From contig NZ_FXAN01000064.1 of the NCBI RefSeq assembly GCF_900176645.1, forward strand, positions 1-47,676: 47,676 nt of DNA, given 5' to 3'. Under the pieces are notes generated by a model. That model worked only from the letters and a program-made list of their open reading frames with translations, made no database searches and was not told the origin of the DNA. Positions 1 to 9,968 of the stretch are shown here, piece by piece; position 1 is the first letter of the stretch; every line of letters begins with the position of its first letter. Made by a program: the position numbers and the translations under genes. The DNA comes from Burkholderia singularis. GTDB taxonomy: Bacteria > Pseudomonadota > Gammaproteobacteria > Burkholderiales > Burkholderiaceae.

Positions 1-2
1 GC

Positions 3-962
3 GAGGCGTTCCAGCGCACGCTGCCGCACGAGCACTGGCTTGCGTGCCGCTTCGGCGCAACCGATGCCGGCACCGACGACGCGCCGCTCGCGCCCTACAT
101 GCTCGCCGCCGACGGCGGCGAGCCGGGCAACCATACATGGGCCTGCGTCGAGCCCGTTCATGTACGGATCGCCACCGACCATCTGGTGCTGATCGATCCG
201 TCGTCGCTCGACATCCGCGACGACGAAGCGGCCGCGCTTCTCGCCACCGCCCGCCCGCTGATCGAGGAGCTGGGCGTCAAGCTGCAGGCGCCGCGGCCGG
301 CGCGCTGGTACTTGTCGAGCCCGCAGTTCGCGAGCCTCGCGGGCGCCGCGCCGCTGCGCGCGAGCGGACGCAACATCGAAATCTGGCTGCCGCACGAGAC
401 GCAGACGGGCGAACGCTCGCGCGCGTGGATGAAACTGCAGAACGAAGTGCAGATGGCGTGGTTCGGCCATCCCGTCAACGAAGCGCGCGAAGCGCGCGGC
501 TATCCGGCCGTCAATTCGATCTGGTTCCATGCGCAAGGGGCGATGAAGCCCGTGACGAACCCGTTCGCGCGCGTGCTGTCGCACTCGCCGGGCGCGCGCG
601 GGCTCGCGCTCGCGGCGCGCGCGGCAACGGATGCGCCGCCCGCGTCGTTCGACGCGCTGCCGCCTGCCGGCGCCGCCCAGCCTGGCGCGGCAACGCTCGT
701 CGAACTCGACGCGCTGAGCGCGCCGTTCATCGAACAGGACTGGGCGCGCTGGCATGACGCGCTGGGCACGCTCGAACGCGACTGGTTCGCACCCGCGCTC
801 GCCGCGCTCGGCGACGGCCGGCTCGATGAACTCGCGCTCACGCTCTGCGGCGATACCAGCACCGTCACGCTCGCCGTCACGCGCGGCGAGCTGCGCAAGT
901 TCTGGCGCCGGCGCACGTTCGCCTCCCTGTTCGAAACACCGGTCGAAACACCGATCGCATAA
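3..962 (+). CDS. RpfE-type regulatory / phosphoglycerate-mutase-like protein (5' partial)
   Basis: The reading frame is open from the first bases of the window, so the N-terminus lies outside it; 319 codons are visible and it ends in TAA. The protein resembles the RpfE-type family (also annotated as cofactor-independent phosphoglycerate-mutase-like), named after rpfE in the Xanthomonas rpf cluster. Visible stretches typical of this family include the W-rich segment RPARWYLSSPQ and the region after NSIWFHAQGA. The biochemical role is not established, and I see no catalytic motif that settles it. recJ follows after only 12 bases on the same strand, so the two are probably cotranscribed. As I recall, rpfE also neighbours recJ, prfB and lysS in Xanthomonas, so the context supports the name. 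The internal ATG at 99 is not the real start. Confidence 0.65.
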   Translation, partial: EAFQRTLPHEHWLACRFGATDAGTDDAPLAPYMLAADGGEPGNHTWACVEPVHVRIATDHLVLIDPSSLDIRDDEAAALLATARPLIEELGVKLQAPRPARWYLSSPQFASLAGAAPLRASGRNIEIWLPHETQTGERSRAWMKLQNEVQMAWFGHPVNEAREARGYPAVNSIWFHAQGAMKPVTNPFARVLSHSPGARGLALAARAATDAPPASFDALPPAGAAQPGAATLVELDALSAPFIEQDWARWHDALGTLERDWFAPALAALGDGRLDELALTLCGDTSTVTLAVTRGELRKFWRRRTFASLFETPVETPIA

Positions 963-974
963 CCGATTTCCCGC

Positions 975-2669
975 ATGACCCGCATCGTCACCCGCTCCTG
1001 TACTCCCGCCGCGCTCGACGCACTCACCCGCCACGGCCTGCACCCTGTGCTGGCGCGCCTGTACGCCGCGCGCGGGATCGCGTCGCCCGCCGACGTCGAA
1101 ACCGCGCTCACGCGCCTGCTGCCGCCGACGCAACTGAAAGGCTGCGCGGACGCGGCCGCGCTTCTTGCCGACGCGCTCGCGGCCGGCCGCCGGATGCTCG
1201 TCGTCGCCGACTACGACTGCGACGGCGCGACCGCCTGCGCGCTCGCCGTGCGCGGCCTGCGCATGTTCGGCGCACAGATCGATTATCTGGTGCCGAACCG
1301 CTTCGAATACGGCTACGGCCTCACGCCGGAAATCGTCGCGCTCGCCGCCGAACGCCGGCCCGATCTGCTGATCACGGTCGACAACGGCATCGCGAGCGTC
1401 GACGGCGTCGCGGCCGCGAACGCGCGCGGCATCGACGTGCTCGTCACCGACCATCACCTGCCCGGCGACACCCTGCCCGCCGCGCGCGCGATCGTCAATC
1501 CGAACCAGCCGGGCTGCGCGTTTCCGAGCAAGCACATCGCCGGCGTCGGCGTGATGTTCTACGTGCTGCTCGCGCTGCGCGCCGAGCTGCGCACGCGCGG
1601 CGCATTCGGCGACGCGCGCGCCGAGCCGCGGCTCGACGGCTTGCTCGACCTGGTCGCGCTCGGCACGGTCGCCGACGTCGTTCGGCTCGATGCGAACAAC
1701 CGCGTGCTGGTCGCACAGGGGCTCGCGCGCATCCGCAGCGGCCGGATGCAACCGGGCGTCGCCGCGCTGTTTCGCGCGGCCGCGCGCGACGCGCGCCGCG
1801 CCTGCGGCTTCGATCTCGGCTTCGGCCTGGGCCCGCGGCTGAACGCGGCGGGCAGGCTGTCGGACATGTCGCTCGGCATCGAATGCCTGACGACCGACGA
1901 CGCCGGCCGCGCATGGGAACTCGCGCAGCAGCTCGACGCGATGAATCGCGAGCGCCGCGAGATCGAGGCGGGCATGCAACAGCAGGCGCTCGCCGATCTG
2001 TCGTCGGTCGACCCCGCCGAAGCCGCGACGATCACGCTGTTCAATCCGGCCTGGCACCAGGGGGTGATCGGAATCGTCGCCGGACGGCTGAAGGAGCGTT
2101 TTCACCGGCCGGCGTTCACGTTCGCGCACGCCGACGACAGCGGCGCGCGCGTCAAGGGTTCGGGCCGCTCGATCGCAGGCTTCCATCTGCGCGACGCGCT
2201 CGACCTGATCTCGAAGCGCGAGCCGGGCCTCATCGTCACGTTCGGCGGCCATGCGATGGCCGCAGGCGTCACGCTCGACACCGAAAACGTGCCACGCTTT
2301 GCCGCCGCGTTCGAATCGGTCGCGCGCGAATCGCTCACTGACGACGCGCTCGCGCGCGTGATCGAAACCGACGGCGAACTCGACGAAGCCTATTTCACGC
2401 CGCAACTCGTCGAGCTGCTCGACTCGGCCGTCTGGGGCCAGGGATTCCCTGCGCCGCTGTTCTCGGGCGAATTCGGCGTCGCCTCGCAGGCACTCGTCAA
2501 GGACAAGCATCTGAAGCTGCAGTTGACGCGCGGCCGGCAACGCTTCAACGCCATCTGGTTCAACCGCACCGAGCCGCTGCCCGCGCGCGCGACGCTCGCA
2601 TACCGGCTCGCGAGCGATACGTGGAACGGCATGACGCGCGTGCAACTGATCGTCGAGCACGCGGCGTAA
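975..2669 (+). CDS. recJ: Single-stranded-DNA-specific 5'-3' exonuclease RecJ
   Basis: RecJ degrades single-stranded DNA 5' to 3' in RecF-pathway recombination, mismatch repair and base-excision repair. The 564-residue length is close to the usual size. The DHH-superfamily metal-binding motifs are visible: D79-Y-D-C-D83-G, the TVDNGI motif near residue 135, and D159-H-H. The C-terminal DHHA1 part shows GSGRSIAGFHLRDAL and GGHAMAAG. An OB-like C-terminal domain follows. The ATG lies 12 bases after the RpfE-type gene, with no strong Shine-Dalgarno sequence, which suggests translational coupling. No frame damage is seen. Confidence 0.96.
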   Translation: MTRIVTRSCTPAALDALTRHGLHPVLARLYAARGIASPADVETALTRLLPPTQLKGCADAAALLADALAAGRRMLVVADYDCDGATACALAVRGLRMFGAQIDYLVPNRFEYGYGLTPEIVALAAERRPDLLITVDNGIASVDGVAAANARGIDVLVTDHHLPGDTLPAARAIVNPNQPGCAFPSKHIAGVGVMFYVLLALRAELRTRGAFGDARAEPRLDGLLDLVALGTVADVVRLDANNRVLVAQGLARIRSGRMQPGVAALFRAAARDARRACGFDLGFGLGPRLNAAGRLSDMSLGIECLTTDDAGRAWELAQQLDAMNRERREIEAGMQQQALADLSSVDPAEAATITLFNPAWHQGVIGIVAGRLKERFHRPAFTFAHADDSGARVKGSGRSIAGFHLRDALDLISKREPGLIVTFGGHAMAAGVTLDTENVPRFAAAFESVARESLTDDALARVIETDGELDEAYFTPQLVELLDSAVWGQGFPAPLFSGEFGVASQALVKDKHLKLQLTRGRQRFNAIWFNRTEPLPARATLAYRLASDTWNGMTRVQLIVEHAA

Positions 2670-3073
2670 AACGGCGGCGAGCGCCTGGCCCGTTGGAACG
2701 GGCCACAGGCCTGGTCGAGCGCCGCGACCGGCCGGGTGGCCTGCGTCATCGCGCCGGGCGGGGGCATCGCAAGCCATGTCCCCAAACACCCATGCGGCCC
2801 GAATCCGCCTGATTCAACCCAAATCTGTCCGAATCGATCCGAGCCGGCCTGAACCCGCCCGCACGAACCCGCATCGCGCCGCGCCGCCGTGCGCCCGACC
2901 GCGCCGAGCAACGGGCAGCGGCAACCACCGTCACCGGCATCGGGCGCGCGCGAATCCGGCTACGCGCCTGAGTGCCCGCGTATAGCGCCGGCGAGCCTGA
3001 CCACCCGGCCGGCCGCGCACCGCCATCGGCTATAATTTCCCCTTTTCACGAAGCATCACGAGCGAACGAGATC
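2670..3073. other. Intergenic region recJ-prfB
   Basis: No convincing gene is visible. An 8-bp inverted repeat (2687-2704, GGCCCGTT-GG-AACGGGCC) directly follows recJ and may act as a weak hairpin terminator, although no T-run follows. From about 2780 to 2880 the plus strand is unusually rich in A and C, with repeated CCGAA/CCGCC-like words and no recognised coding meaning. The right end carries the prfB promoter. Confidence 0.5.
3031..3036 (+). promoter_or_regulatory. Consensus -10 box for prfB
   Basis: TATAAT is a perfect sigma-70 -10 hexamer 38 bases before the prfB ATG. No good -35 hexamer lies 16-18 bases upstream; the nearest TTGAC-like word is about 28 bases away. The call therefore rests on the -10 box alone. 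It suggests prfB is transcribed independently of recJ. Confidence 0.5.
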
Positions 3074-4178
3074 ATGGAAGCGGAACGTCTGAACGCGATC
3101 GAAAGCTCCCTTGCGGACCTGCGCCGGCGCGCGGGCGAGCTACGGGGGTATCTTTGACTACGACGTCAAATCGCAACGTCTAGCCGAAGTCAACAAGGCC
3201 CTCGAAGACCCGAACGTCTGGAACGATTCGAAGAACGCCCAGGCGCTCGGCCGGGAAAAAAAGCTGCTTGAAGGCGTCGTGACGACGCTCACGCAACTCG
3301 ATAACGACCTGCGCGACACGCAGGATCTGTTCGACCTCGCGCGCGACGAAGGCGACGAAGACACGCTCGTCGCGACCGAAGGCGACGCCGCGCAGCTCGA
3401 GGCGCGCGTGGCCGACATCGAATTCCGCCGGATGTTCTCGAACCCGGCCGATCCGAACAACTGCTTCATCGACATCCAGGCGGGCGCGGGCGGCACCGAG
3501 GCGTGCGACTGGGCGTCGATGCTGCTGCGCCAGTATCTGCGCTACTGCGAGCGCAAGGGCTTCAAGGCCGAGGTGCTCGAAGAGTCCGACGGCGACGTCG
3601 CCGGCATCAAGAACGCGACGATCAAGGTCACGGGCGAATACGCATACGGCTATCTGCGCACCGAAACCGGCATTCACCGGCTCGTGCGCAAATCGCCGTT
3701 CGATTCGTCGGGCGGCCGCCATACGTCGTTCTCGTCGGTGTTCGTCTATCCGGAAATCGACGATTCGATCGAAGTCGAAATCAACCCGGCCGATCTGCGC
3801 ATCGACACCTATCGCGCGTCCGGCGCGGGCGGCCAGCACATCAACAAGACCGATTCGGCCGTGCGCATCACGCATATGCCGACGGGCATCGTCGTCCAGT
3901 GCCAGAACGACCGCTCGCAGCACCGCAACCGCGCGGAGGCGATGGCGATGCTGAAGTCGCGCCTTTACGAGGCCGAGCTGCGCAAGCGCCAGGCCGAGCA
4001 GGACAAGCTCGAATCGAGCAAGACCGACGTGGGCTGGGGTCACCAGATCCGCTCTTACGTGCTCGACCAGAGCCGCGTGAAGGATCTGCGCACGAACGTC
4101 GAAATGAGCAACACGAAGGCCGTGCTCGACGGCGATCTCGACGACTTCATCAGCGCAAGTCTCAAACAGGGCGTGTAA
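3074..4178 (+). CDS. prfB: Peptide chain release factor 2 (programmed +1 frameshift)
   Basis: RF2 recognises UAA and UGA and triggers peptidyl-tRNA hydrolysis. Codons 1-27 (3074-3154) end with CTT before an in-frame TGA (3155-3157). Reading resumes in the +1 frame at GAC (3156) and runs to TAA at 4176-4178, giving 367 residues. The anticodon-like SPF tripeptide is present ([11 protein letters not shown]), and so is the catalytic GGQ motif ([15 protein letters not shown]). The frameshift is the known autoregulatory device of this family, not a sequencing error, because the context CTTTGAC is the conserved slippery site. The cluster recJ-prfB-lysS is common in proteobacteria. Confidence 0.97.
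3141..3158 (+). promoter_or_regulatory. prfB programmed +1 frameshift signal
   Basis: The element is an internal Shine-Dalgarno-like G-run (CGGGGG), then TAT CTT TGA C. The usual enterobacterial sequence has AGGGGG, so the first base of the SD-like element differs here while five Gs and the spacing to CTT are kept. Low RF2 leads to pausing at UGA and slippage of the P-site tRNA from CUU to UUU. Confidence 0.93.
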
Positions 4179-4309
4179 GCGCCCGCGCGCGGGCGCGGCC
4201 CGAACGGCCGCGATCCGCGCCCGCGCGACGAAGAGGCGCCCGCCCCGGCGGGCCGCCTCGTGCACCGCCCGCACCGCCCCGCTCACGCATCACCACCGAA
4301 CCGACCATC

Positions 4310-5836
4310 ATGACCGAACCGACCCAACCGCAGGCCGCAGTCGCGGCGGACGAAAACCTGATCATCGCGGAGCGCCGCGACAAGCTGCGTGCGCTGCGCG
4401 AGCAAGGCGTCGCGTACCCGAACGACTTCCGGCCAACCCACCACGCAGCTGATCTGCAAGCCGAACACGCCGATGCCGACAAGGAAGCGCTCGAAGCGAA
4501 GTCCCTCGAAGTCGCGATCGCCGGCCGGATGATGTTGAAGCGCGTGATGGGCAAGGCGAGCTTCGCGACCGTGCAGGACGGCTCGGGCCAGATCCAGTTC
4601 TTCGTGACGCCCGCCGACGTCGGCGCCGACACTTACGAAGCATTCAAGAAGTGGGATCTGGGCGACATCGTCGCCGCGCGCGGCGTGCTGTTCCGCACGA
4701 ACAAGGGCGAGCTTTCGGTGAAGTGTACGGCGCTGCGGTTGTTGTCGAAGGCGCTGCGCCCGCTGCCCGACAAGTTCCACGGCCTCGCGGACCAGGAAAT
4801 GCGTTACCGCCAGCGCTACGTCGATCTGATCGTCACGCCGCAGACGCGCGCGACGTTCCGCGCGCGCACGAAGGCGATCGCGTCGATCCGCAAGTTCATG
4901 AGCGACGCCGAGTTCATGGAAGTCGAAACGCCGATGCTGCATCCGATTCCGGGCGGCGCGGCGGCCAAGCCGTTCGTCACGCATCACAACGCGCTCGACA
5001 TGCAGATGTTCCTGCGCATCGCGCCGGAACTGTATCTGAAGCGCCTGATCGTCGGCGGCTTCGAGCGCGTATTCGAGATCAACCGGAATTTCCGCAACGA
5101 GGGCGTGTCGCCGCGCCACAACCCGGAATTCACGATGATGGAGTTCTACGCCGCGTACACCGATTATCGTTGGCTGATGGATTTCACCGAGCAGCTGATC
5201 CGCCAGACGGCGATCGACGCGCTCGGCACCGCGACGTTCCAGTATCAAGGCCGCGAACTCGATCTGTCGAAGCCGTTCCACCGGCTCACGATCACGCAGG
5301 CGATCCAGAAGTACGCCCCGTCCTACACCGACGCTCAGCTTGCCGATTCCGACTATCTGCGCACCGAACTCAAGCGGCTCGGCGTGGACGCGTCGCAGCC
5401 GGCGTTTCTGAACGCGGGCATCGGCGCGCTGCAGCTTGCGCTGTTCGAGGAAACCGCCGAGTCGCAGCTCTGGGAGCCGACCTACATCATCGACTACCCG
5501 GTCGAGGTGTCGCCGCTCGCGCGCGCCTCGGACACGGTGCCCGGCATCACCGAGCGCTTCGAGCTGTTCGTCACCGGCCGCGAGATCGCGAACGGCTTCT
5601 CCGAACTCAACGACCCGGAAGATCAAGCGGCCCGCTTCAAGAAGCAGGTCGAGCAAAAGGACGCGGGCGACGAAGAAGCGATGTATTTCGACGCCGACTA
5701 TATCCGCGCGCTCGAATACGGCATGCCGCCGACCGGTGGCTGCGGCATCGGCATCGACCGCCTCGTGATGCTGCTCACCGATAGCCCGACGATCCGCGAC
5801 GTGCTGCTGTTCCCGCATCTGCGCCGCGAGGACTGA
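4310..5836 (+). CDS. lysS: Lysyl-tRNA synthetase, class II
   Basis: The enzyme charges tRNA-Lys with lysine using ATP. The 508-residue length fits bacterial class II LysRS. An N-terminal OB-fold anticodon-binding domain (about residues 65-150) precedes the catalytic core. Motif 2 appears as [20 protein letters not shown] and motif 3 as [15 protein letters not shown] near the C-terminus. The frame stays open far upstream into prfB, but the ATG at 4310 gives the family-typical start MTEPTQPQ. It has no clear Shine-Dalgarno sequence. It lies 131 bases after prfB on the same strand. Confidence 0.96.
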   Translation: MTEPTQPQAAVAADENLIIAERRDKLRALREQGVAYPNDFRPTHHAADLQAEHADADKEALEAKSLEVAIAGRMMLKRVMGKASFATVQDGSGQIQFFVTPADVGADTYEAFKKWDLGDIVAARGVLFRTNKGELSVKCTALRLLSKALRPLPDKFHGLADQEMRYRQRYVDLIVTPQTRATFRARTKAIASIRKFMSDAEFMEVETPMLHPIPGGAAAKPFVTHHNALDMQMFLRIAPELYLKRLIVGGFERVFEINRNFRNEGVSPRHNPEFTMMEFYAAYTDYRWLMDFTEQLIRQTAIDALGTATFQYQGRELDLSKPFHRLTITQAIQKYAPSYTDAQLADSDYLRTELKRLGVDASQPAFLNAGIGALQLALFEETAESQLWEPTYIIDYPVEVSPLARASDTVPGITERFELFVTGREIANGFSELNDPEDQAARFKKQVEQKDAGDEEAMYFDADYIRALEYGMPPTGGCGIGIDRLVMLLTDSPTIRDVLLFPHLRRED

Positions 5837-5857
5837 CGGCGGCGGTGTGCAGCGCGG

Positions 5858-5903
5858 CGCCCGGCCGGACGATCGTTCAGTTGCATGATCGTCCGGCCGG
5901 GCG
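5858..5903. terminator. 17-bp perfect stem-loop after lysS
   Basis: 5858-5874 pairs perfectly with 5887-5903 (core CCCGGCCGGACGATC and its complement) around a 12-base loop. It starts 21 bases after the lysS stop. There is no T-run, so it is not a textbook intrinsic terminator. It may stabilise the 3' end or act with Rho. The stem is symmetrical, so strand is not assigned. Confidence 0.55.
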
Positions 5904-6324
5904 GCCCGCCCGCTCGACACCGGCGATTCGGCCGCCTGGCGCAGCCGCTTTTCGCTTCATCTCCGCTGCTTTTCGCTGCACCGCCATCTCGTGGCGCAAA
6001 GCCGCGCCCCGGCCTTCCGCATGGGCAGAACCTCACCGTAAGCGCCTCGGCGGCGCTCGAATCCCCCAAAAGCGCCCAATCCATCGCCCGCCTGATCGCG
6101 TGCTTTGTAACCACTGGTTAAAGCATGGCCGCCGCACGCGTCTTGCGCTCCGTCCCTTTCAGCGCGCCGCCATTGCCGCAGCGGCCCGTGCGCGCATTTG
6201 ACGGTGTTTGACACCGAAGTTTCCACAGCGAATCGTTACAACTTGAAACGGCGCACCCATAGCGGATGATCGACACTTGACTGCAGAAAATAACGCACGT
6301 CCGTGCGCGTCAGGAGAGTCGAAA
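5904..6324. other. Intergenic region with IR overlapping a TTGACA
   Basis: No recognisable gene is seen in this stretch. At 6202-6216 there is a 6-bp inverted repeat with a 3-base centre (CGGTGT-TTG-ACACCG) that contains a perfect -35 hexamer TTGACA (6208-6213). No good -10 lies at the expected distance, so the promoter of the downstream envelope gene is not settled. The repeat could be an operator. Confidence 0.35.
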
Positions 6325-7059
6325 ATGGACAATCAAAACACCGCTACTACGCAGCAACGTCAGCGCCTCCATCCGCTCGTCGCTACCGCCGCCGGCGCAG
6401 TCATCATCGCCAGCCTCGCGGCAACGGCCGCCGTCACGGGCCTGTTCCCGAAAGCGAGCAGCACCGCCGAGCAGAATCCGCAAACGCAGGCCGCGCTGAT
6501 CGCGTCGCAACCGGCCGTCGATACGGCCGCCGCCGCGAGCGCCGCGCTCGCCGCTCAAGCGCAGCAACAGGCCGCGCAGCAAGCCGCGCAACAACGCCAG
6601 ACTGTCGCGCAGGCCGCGCCTCAACAGCCGGCGCGCCACACGCCGCGCAAACACCACACGGCCGCAACACCGCAGCCGCAATATGCGCAGCAGCCGTATT
6701 CGCCGCAACCGTCGCAAGCGTCTTACTGCGCGAGCTGCGGCACCGTCGCCGCCATCGTGCCGGTGCGCAGTGCCGGCACCAGTTCGGGGCTCGGCGCGAT
6801 CGGCGGTGCGGCAGCGGGCGGCTTTGCCGGCAACCAGTTCGGCCACGGAAACGGCCGCGCGGCAATGACGATCCTCGGCGCACTCGGCGGCGGGCTCGCC
6901 GGCAACGCAATCGAAAAACAGGTTCGCAGCGAAACCGACTATCAGGTGCAAGTGCAGATGCAAGACGGTTCGACGCGCACCTTTACGTACCGCAACCCAC
7001 CGCCGTTCGGGCAGGGGCAGCGCGTGCGGGTCGAGAACGGCACGCTGGTCGGCGCCTGA
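6325..7059 (+). CDS. Glycine-zipper 2TM-domain envelope protein
   Basis: This 244-residue protein has one N-terminal hydrophobic segment (about residues 12-37, ATAAGAVIIASLAATAAVTG) acting as a signal anchor or uncleaved signal. A long Ala/Gln-rich linker follows (about 50-135, with many QQAAQQ-type runs). The C-terminal domain has a glycine zipper (GAIGGAAAGGFAGNQFGHG, then LGALGGGLAGNAIEKQV) typical of the Rick_17kDa/SlyB-like 2TM family. It ends in a small beta-rich tail. No lipobox cysteine is seen near the N-terminus, unlike SlyB lipoproteins. ATG 6325 is chosen because AGGAG lies at 6312-6316; an in-frame TTG at 6277 is less likely. A role in envelope integrity is inferred from the family only. 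Confidence 0.82.
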   Translation: MDNQNTATTQQRQRLHPLVATAAGAVIIASLAATAAVTGLFPKASSTAEQNPQTQAALIASQPAVDTAAAASAALAAQAQQQAAQQAAQQRQTVAQAAPQQPARHTPRKHHTAATPQPQYAQQPYSPQPSQASYCASCGTVAAIVPVRSAGTSSGLGAIGGAAAGGFAGNQFGHGNGRAAMTILGALGGGLAGNAIEKQVRSETDYQVQVQMQDGSTRTFTYRNPPPFGQGQRVRVENGTLVGA

Positions 7060-7119
7060 TCGGCGCACCGCGCGGGCGCGCGGCGGCGAAGCCGCCCCGC
7101 CGCAGAGGGTGCCGGTATG

Positions 7120-7159
7120 AAAAATGGCTCGTGAAGCGATCGCCTCACGAGCCATTTTT
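7120..7159. terminator. Bidirectional intrinsic terminator
   Basis: A 15-bp perfect stem (AAAAATGGCTCGTGA and its complement) surrounds a 10-base loop, flanked by A-run and T-run. It serves the glycine-zipper gene on the plus strand and the end of the isc operon on the minus strand. Confidence 0.92.
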
Positions 7160-7278
7160 CTTTACATCCGTTCGCGCGTGCGCCCGAACCGTCCGCTCAA
7201 ACGTTGCAGGCGCCCGCCCACATACGCGAACGCATGCACGCAAACATCCGCTCGACAGCGCATCAATACATCAACGCA

Positions 7279-7485
7279 TCAATCGTCGTCGAAATCCGAT
7301 TCGTCGATCCAATACGTCTGGATCGCTTCGAGAATTTTCTCGCCAGAGCGATTCGGATCGTCATCGAAGCCGTCGAGCGCGAGCACCCACTCGCGCAGTT
7401 CGGTAAAGCGAACAGTCTTCGGATCGACGTCCGGATGCCGTTCTGCCAGCGCAATCGCGATCTCGCGCGAATCGGTCCATTTCAT
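7279..7485 (-). CDS. iscX: Fe-S assembly protein IscX
   Basis: This small acidic protein of 68 residues ([20 protein letters not shown]...) closely fits the IscX/YfhJ family of about 66 residues. IscX binds IscS and iron and modulates the rate of cluster assembly on IscU. The conserved features DP-x-x-VRFT-x-L-x-x-W-V and the acidic C-terminal tail ([11 protein letters not shown]) are visible. A longer in-frame upstream start exists inside fdx, but the ATG at 7485 has a strong AGGAG ribosome-binding site. It is the last gene of the isc operon, 23 bases after fdx. Confidence 0.94.
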   Translation of the reverse strand: MKWTDSREIAIALAERHPDVDPKTVRFTELREWVLALDGFDDDPNRSGEKILEAIQTYWIDESDFDDD

Positions 7486-7508
7486 CGCCGTCTCTCCTTG
7501 CGCGTCAG

Positions 7509-7850
7509 TCAGTGGTTCTCTTTCGCGTGATTGATCGAGTACTTCGGAATCTCGACCACCAGATCCACATCGTCCTTCACGATCACCTGGCACGACAAGC
7601 GCGACGTAGGCTCGAGCCCCCACGCCTTATCGAGCAGGTCGTCCTCGTCCTCGTCGGACGGCTCGAGTTCGTTGAAGCCCTCGCGGATAATCACGTGGCA
7701 GGTCGTGCATGCGCACGATTTCTCACACGCATGCTCGATCTCGACGCCATTGTCGAGCAGATTGTCGCAGATGCTCTTGCCGGGCACGGCGTCGATCACC
7801 GCGCCGTCCGGGCACAGTTCGACGTGCGGCAGTACTACGAGTTGAGGCAT
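7509..7850 (-). CDS. fdx: ISC-type [2Fe-2S] ferredoxin
   Basis: The ferredoxin supplies electrons for Fe-S cluster assembly. It has 113 residues, the usual length. Cluster ligands follow the adrenodoxin-like pattern C42-x5-C48-x2-C51 with C87 ([14 protein letters not shown] and RLSC). An extra cysteine, C46, lies inside the first loop, as is common in this family. It sits between hscA and iscX in the canonical order. Confidence 0.95.
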   Translation of the reverse strand: MPQLVVLPHVELCPDGAVIDAVPGKSICDNLLDNGVEIEHACEKSCACTTCHVIIREGFNELEPSDEDEDDLLDKAWGLEPTSRLSCQVIVKDDVDLVVEIPKYSINHAKENH

Positions 7851-7959
7851 GTTGGTTCCGTTCGTTGCGCTGGGCGCGGCCGGTTCGGCGCGCAGCCGCG
7901 CGGGTTCGTCGTCGCGCCGCGCGGCCCGGCGTCAACCCGGCCGCCCGGCGCAGCGTATA

Positions 7960-9825
7960 TCAAATCTCGTCGAGCTTGCGGCCGGCAAGCGCCCGCTTGA
8001 TGCTCTTGTTCATCCGACGTGCGGCGAACTCGTCGGTGCCTGCGGCGAGCGCCTTCGTCGCCGCGTCAATCGCGTCCGTGTCGTCGCCCGTCGCAAGCGC
8101 GCGCAGCGACGCGACAAGGCCGTCGATCGCCGCGCGCTCGCCCGCATCGAGCAAATCGCCGTCGGCGTCGAGCGCGGCCTGCGTCGCGTCGACGAGGCGC
8201 TGCGCCTCGACCTGCGCTTCGCGCAGCGCGCGTGCGCGCATGTCGGCTTCGGCCGCACCGAAGCTGTCCTCGAGCATCCGTGCGATGTCGCTGTCAGCCA
8301 GACCATATGACGGTTTCACGACCACCGACGCCTCGACGCCCGAGCCCTGCTCGCGCGCAAACACCGACAAAAGGCCGTCCGCGTCGACCTGATAGGTGAC
8401 GCGAATGCGCGCAGCCCCCGCCGCCATAGGCGGAATGCCGCGCAACTCGAAACGCGCGAGCGACCGGCAATCGGACACCAGCTCGCGCTCGCCCTGCACG
8501 ACGTGAATCGCCATCGCGGTCTGGCCGTCCTTGAACGTCGTGAAATCCTGCGCGCGCGCGACGGGAATCGTCGAATTGCGCGGAACGATCTTCTCGACGA
8601 GACCGCCCATCGTCTCGACACCGAGCGACAGCGGAATCACGTCGAGCAGCAGCCAATCGTCGCCGCCGCCGCGGTTGCCGGCGAGCAGGTCGGCTTGAAT
8701 CGCCGCACCGAGCGCGACCACCTGGTCCGGATCGAGATTGACGAGCGGCGGCTGGCCGAAGAATTCCGTCACCGCCTGCCGAATCACCGGCATGCGCGTC
8801 GCCCCTCCGACGAGCACGACGCCCTTGATGTCGGCCACCGTGACCTGCGCGTCGCGCAGCGCCTTGCGGGTCGGCCCGAGTGTACGCTGCACGAGCGGCT
8901 CGGCGACGGTCGCGAACGTCTCGCGCGAGATCGTTTGCGAGAGCGCGCCCGTCGACAGCGTCACGTCCAATTTCACGTCCGGCGCATCCGACAGCGCCTC
9001 CTTCGCAATGCGCACGCGGTCGAGCAGCTGGCGCACGTCTTCGGGCGCGAGCGTCTTCGCATCGATATTCGCGCGCGCGAGCACGTGATCGAACAGCGCG
9101 TGGTCGAAATCGTCGCCGCCGAGCGCCGAATCGCCGCCCGCGGCCAGCACTTCGAACACGCCCTTCGTGAGTCTCAGAATCGACAGATCGAACGTGCCGC
9201 CGCCCAGATCGTAGACCGCGTAAAGCCCCTGCGCGCCGTTGTCGAGCCCGTAAGCGATCGCCGCCGCGGTCGGCTCGTTCAGCAGGCGCAGCACATTTAG
9301 CCCCGCGAGCCGCGCCGCATCCTTGGTCGCCTGGCGCTGTGCGTCGTCGAAGTACGCGGGCACGGTGATCACCGCGCCGACTAGTTCGTCGCCGAGCGTA
9401 TCCTCCGCGCGCTGGCGCAGCGTCGCGAGAATCTCGGCCGACACTTCGACCGGGCTCTTCACGCCGTCGACCGTGCGAATCTGCACCATGCCCGGCGCGT
9501 CGACGAATTCGTAAGGCGCATTCGCCGCGCCCTCGACTTCCGCCTTGCCGCGGCCCATGAAACGCTTGACGGACACAATCGTATTGCGCGGATCGCTCAC
9601 CGCCTCGGCTTTTGCCGCATGACCGATCCGGCGGCCGCCGTTCTCGAGATAGCGGACGACGGACGGTAGCAGCACCCGGCCCGCTTCGTCCGGCAACACC
9701 TCGGGAATACTGTTGCGCACCGCGGCGACGAGCGAATGAGTCGTGCCGAGGTCGATGCCGACGGCGAGCCGCCGCTGATGCGGCGCAGGCGCCATGCCGG
9801 GTTCGGAAATTTGCAGTAAGGCCAT
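7960..9825 (-). CDS. hscA: Fe-S assembly Hsp70 chaperone HscA
   Basis: This specialised Hsp70 of 621 residues binds the LPPVK motif of IscU and, with HscB, drives cluster transfer. Actin-like ATPase motifs are visible: [12 protein letters not shown] near residue 23, [11 protein letters not shown] near 176, and [13 protein letters not shown] near 200. The substrate-binding beta-domain and the alpha-helical lid follow. The N-terminal extension ([10 protein letters not shown]...) is typical of HscA as opposed to DnaK. It is separated from fdx by 109 GC-rich bases without clear structure. Confidence 0.96.
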   Translation of the reverse strand: MALLQISEPGMAPAPHQRRLAVGIDLGTTHSLVAAVRNSIPEVLPDEAGRVLLPSVVRYLENGGRRIGHAAKAEAVSDPRNTIVSVKRFMGRGKAEVEGAANAPYEFVDAPGMVQIRTVDGVKSPVEVSAEILATLRQRAEDTLGDELVGAVITVPAYFDDAQRQATKDAARLAGLNVLRLLNEPTAAAIAYGLDNGAQGLYAVYDLGGGTFDLSILRLTKGVFEVLAAGGDSALGGDDFDHALFDHVLARANIDAKTLAPEDVRQLLDRVRIAKEALSDAPDVKLDVTLSTGALSQTISRETFATVAEPLVQRTLGPTRKALRDAQVTVADIKGVVLVGGATRMPVIRQAVTEFFGQPPLVNLDPDQVVALGAAIQADLLAGNRGGGDDWLLLDVIPLSLGVETMGGLVEKIVPRNSTIPVARAQDFTTFKDGQTAMAIHVVQGERELVSDCRSLARFELRGIPPMAAGAARIRVTYQVDADGLLSVFAREQGSGVEASVVVKPSYGLADSDIARMLEDSFGAAEADMRARALREAQVEAQRLVDATQAALDADGDLLDAGERAAIDGLVASLRALATGDDTDAIDAATKALAAGTDEFAARRMNKSIKRALAGRKLDEI

Positions 9826-9968
9826 CTTCAGTTCGATGAGGGGCGTAGCCCTCGTTGCATCGCGCGCGTGAAGCCGGGGCGCCGCGCGCGGTTAGTATCG
9901 CGGCCGCGCATCCGCGGCCGTTGTGGCGACTGCGACTGGAGAGCGCAACCGGGCATCGCAGCCGTGCA

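Noticed and set aside
3072..3160. prfB as a broken gene or sequencing error
   Set aside because: The CTT-TGA-C context with an upstream G-run is the conserved programmed frameshift site.
3503..4309. A 269-codon N-terminal extension of lysS through prfB
   Set aside because: The extension overlaps prfB in another frame and has no LysRS homology. The ATG at 4310 gives the normal N-terminus.
4179..4309. A lysine riboswitch or T-box upstream of lysS
   Set aside because: The leader is short and GC-rich, without the conserved core elements, and the neighbourhood suggests cotranscription with prfB.
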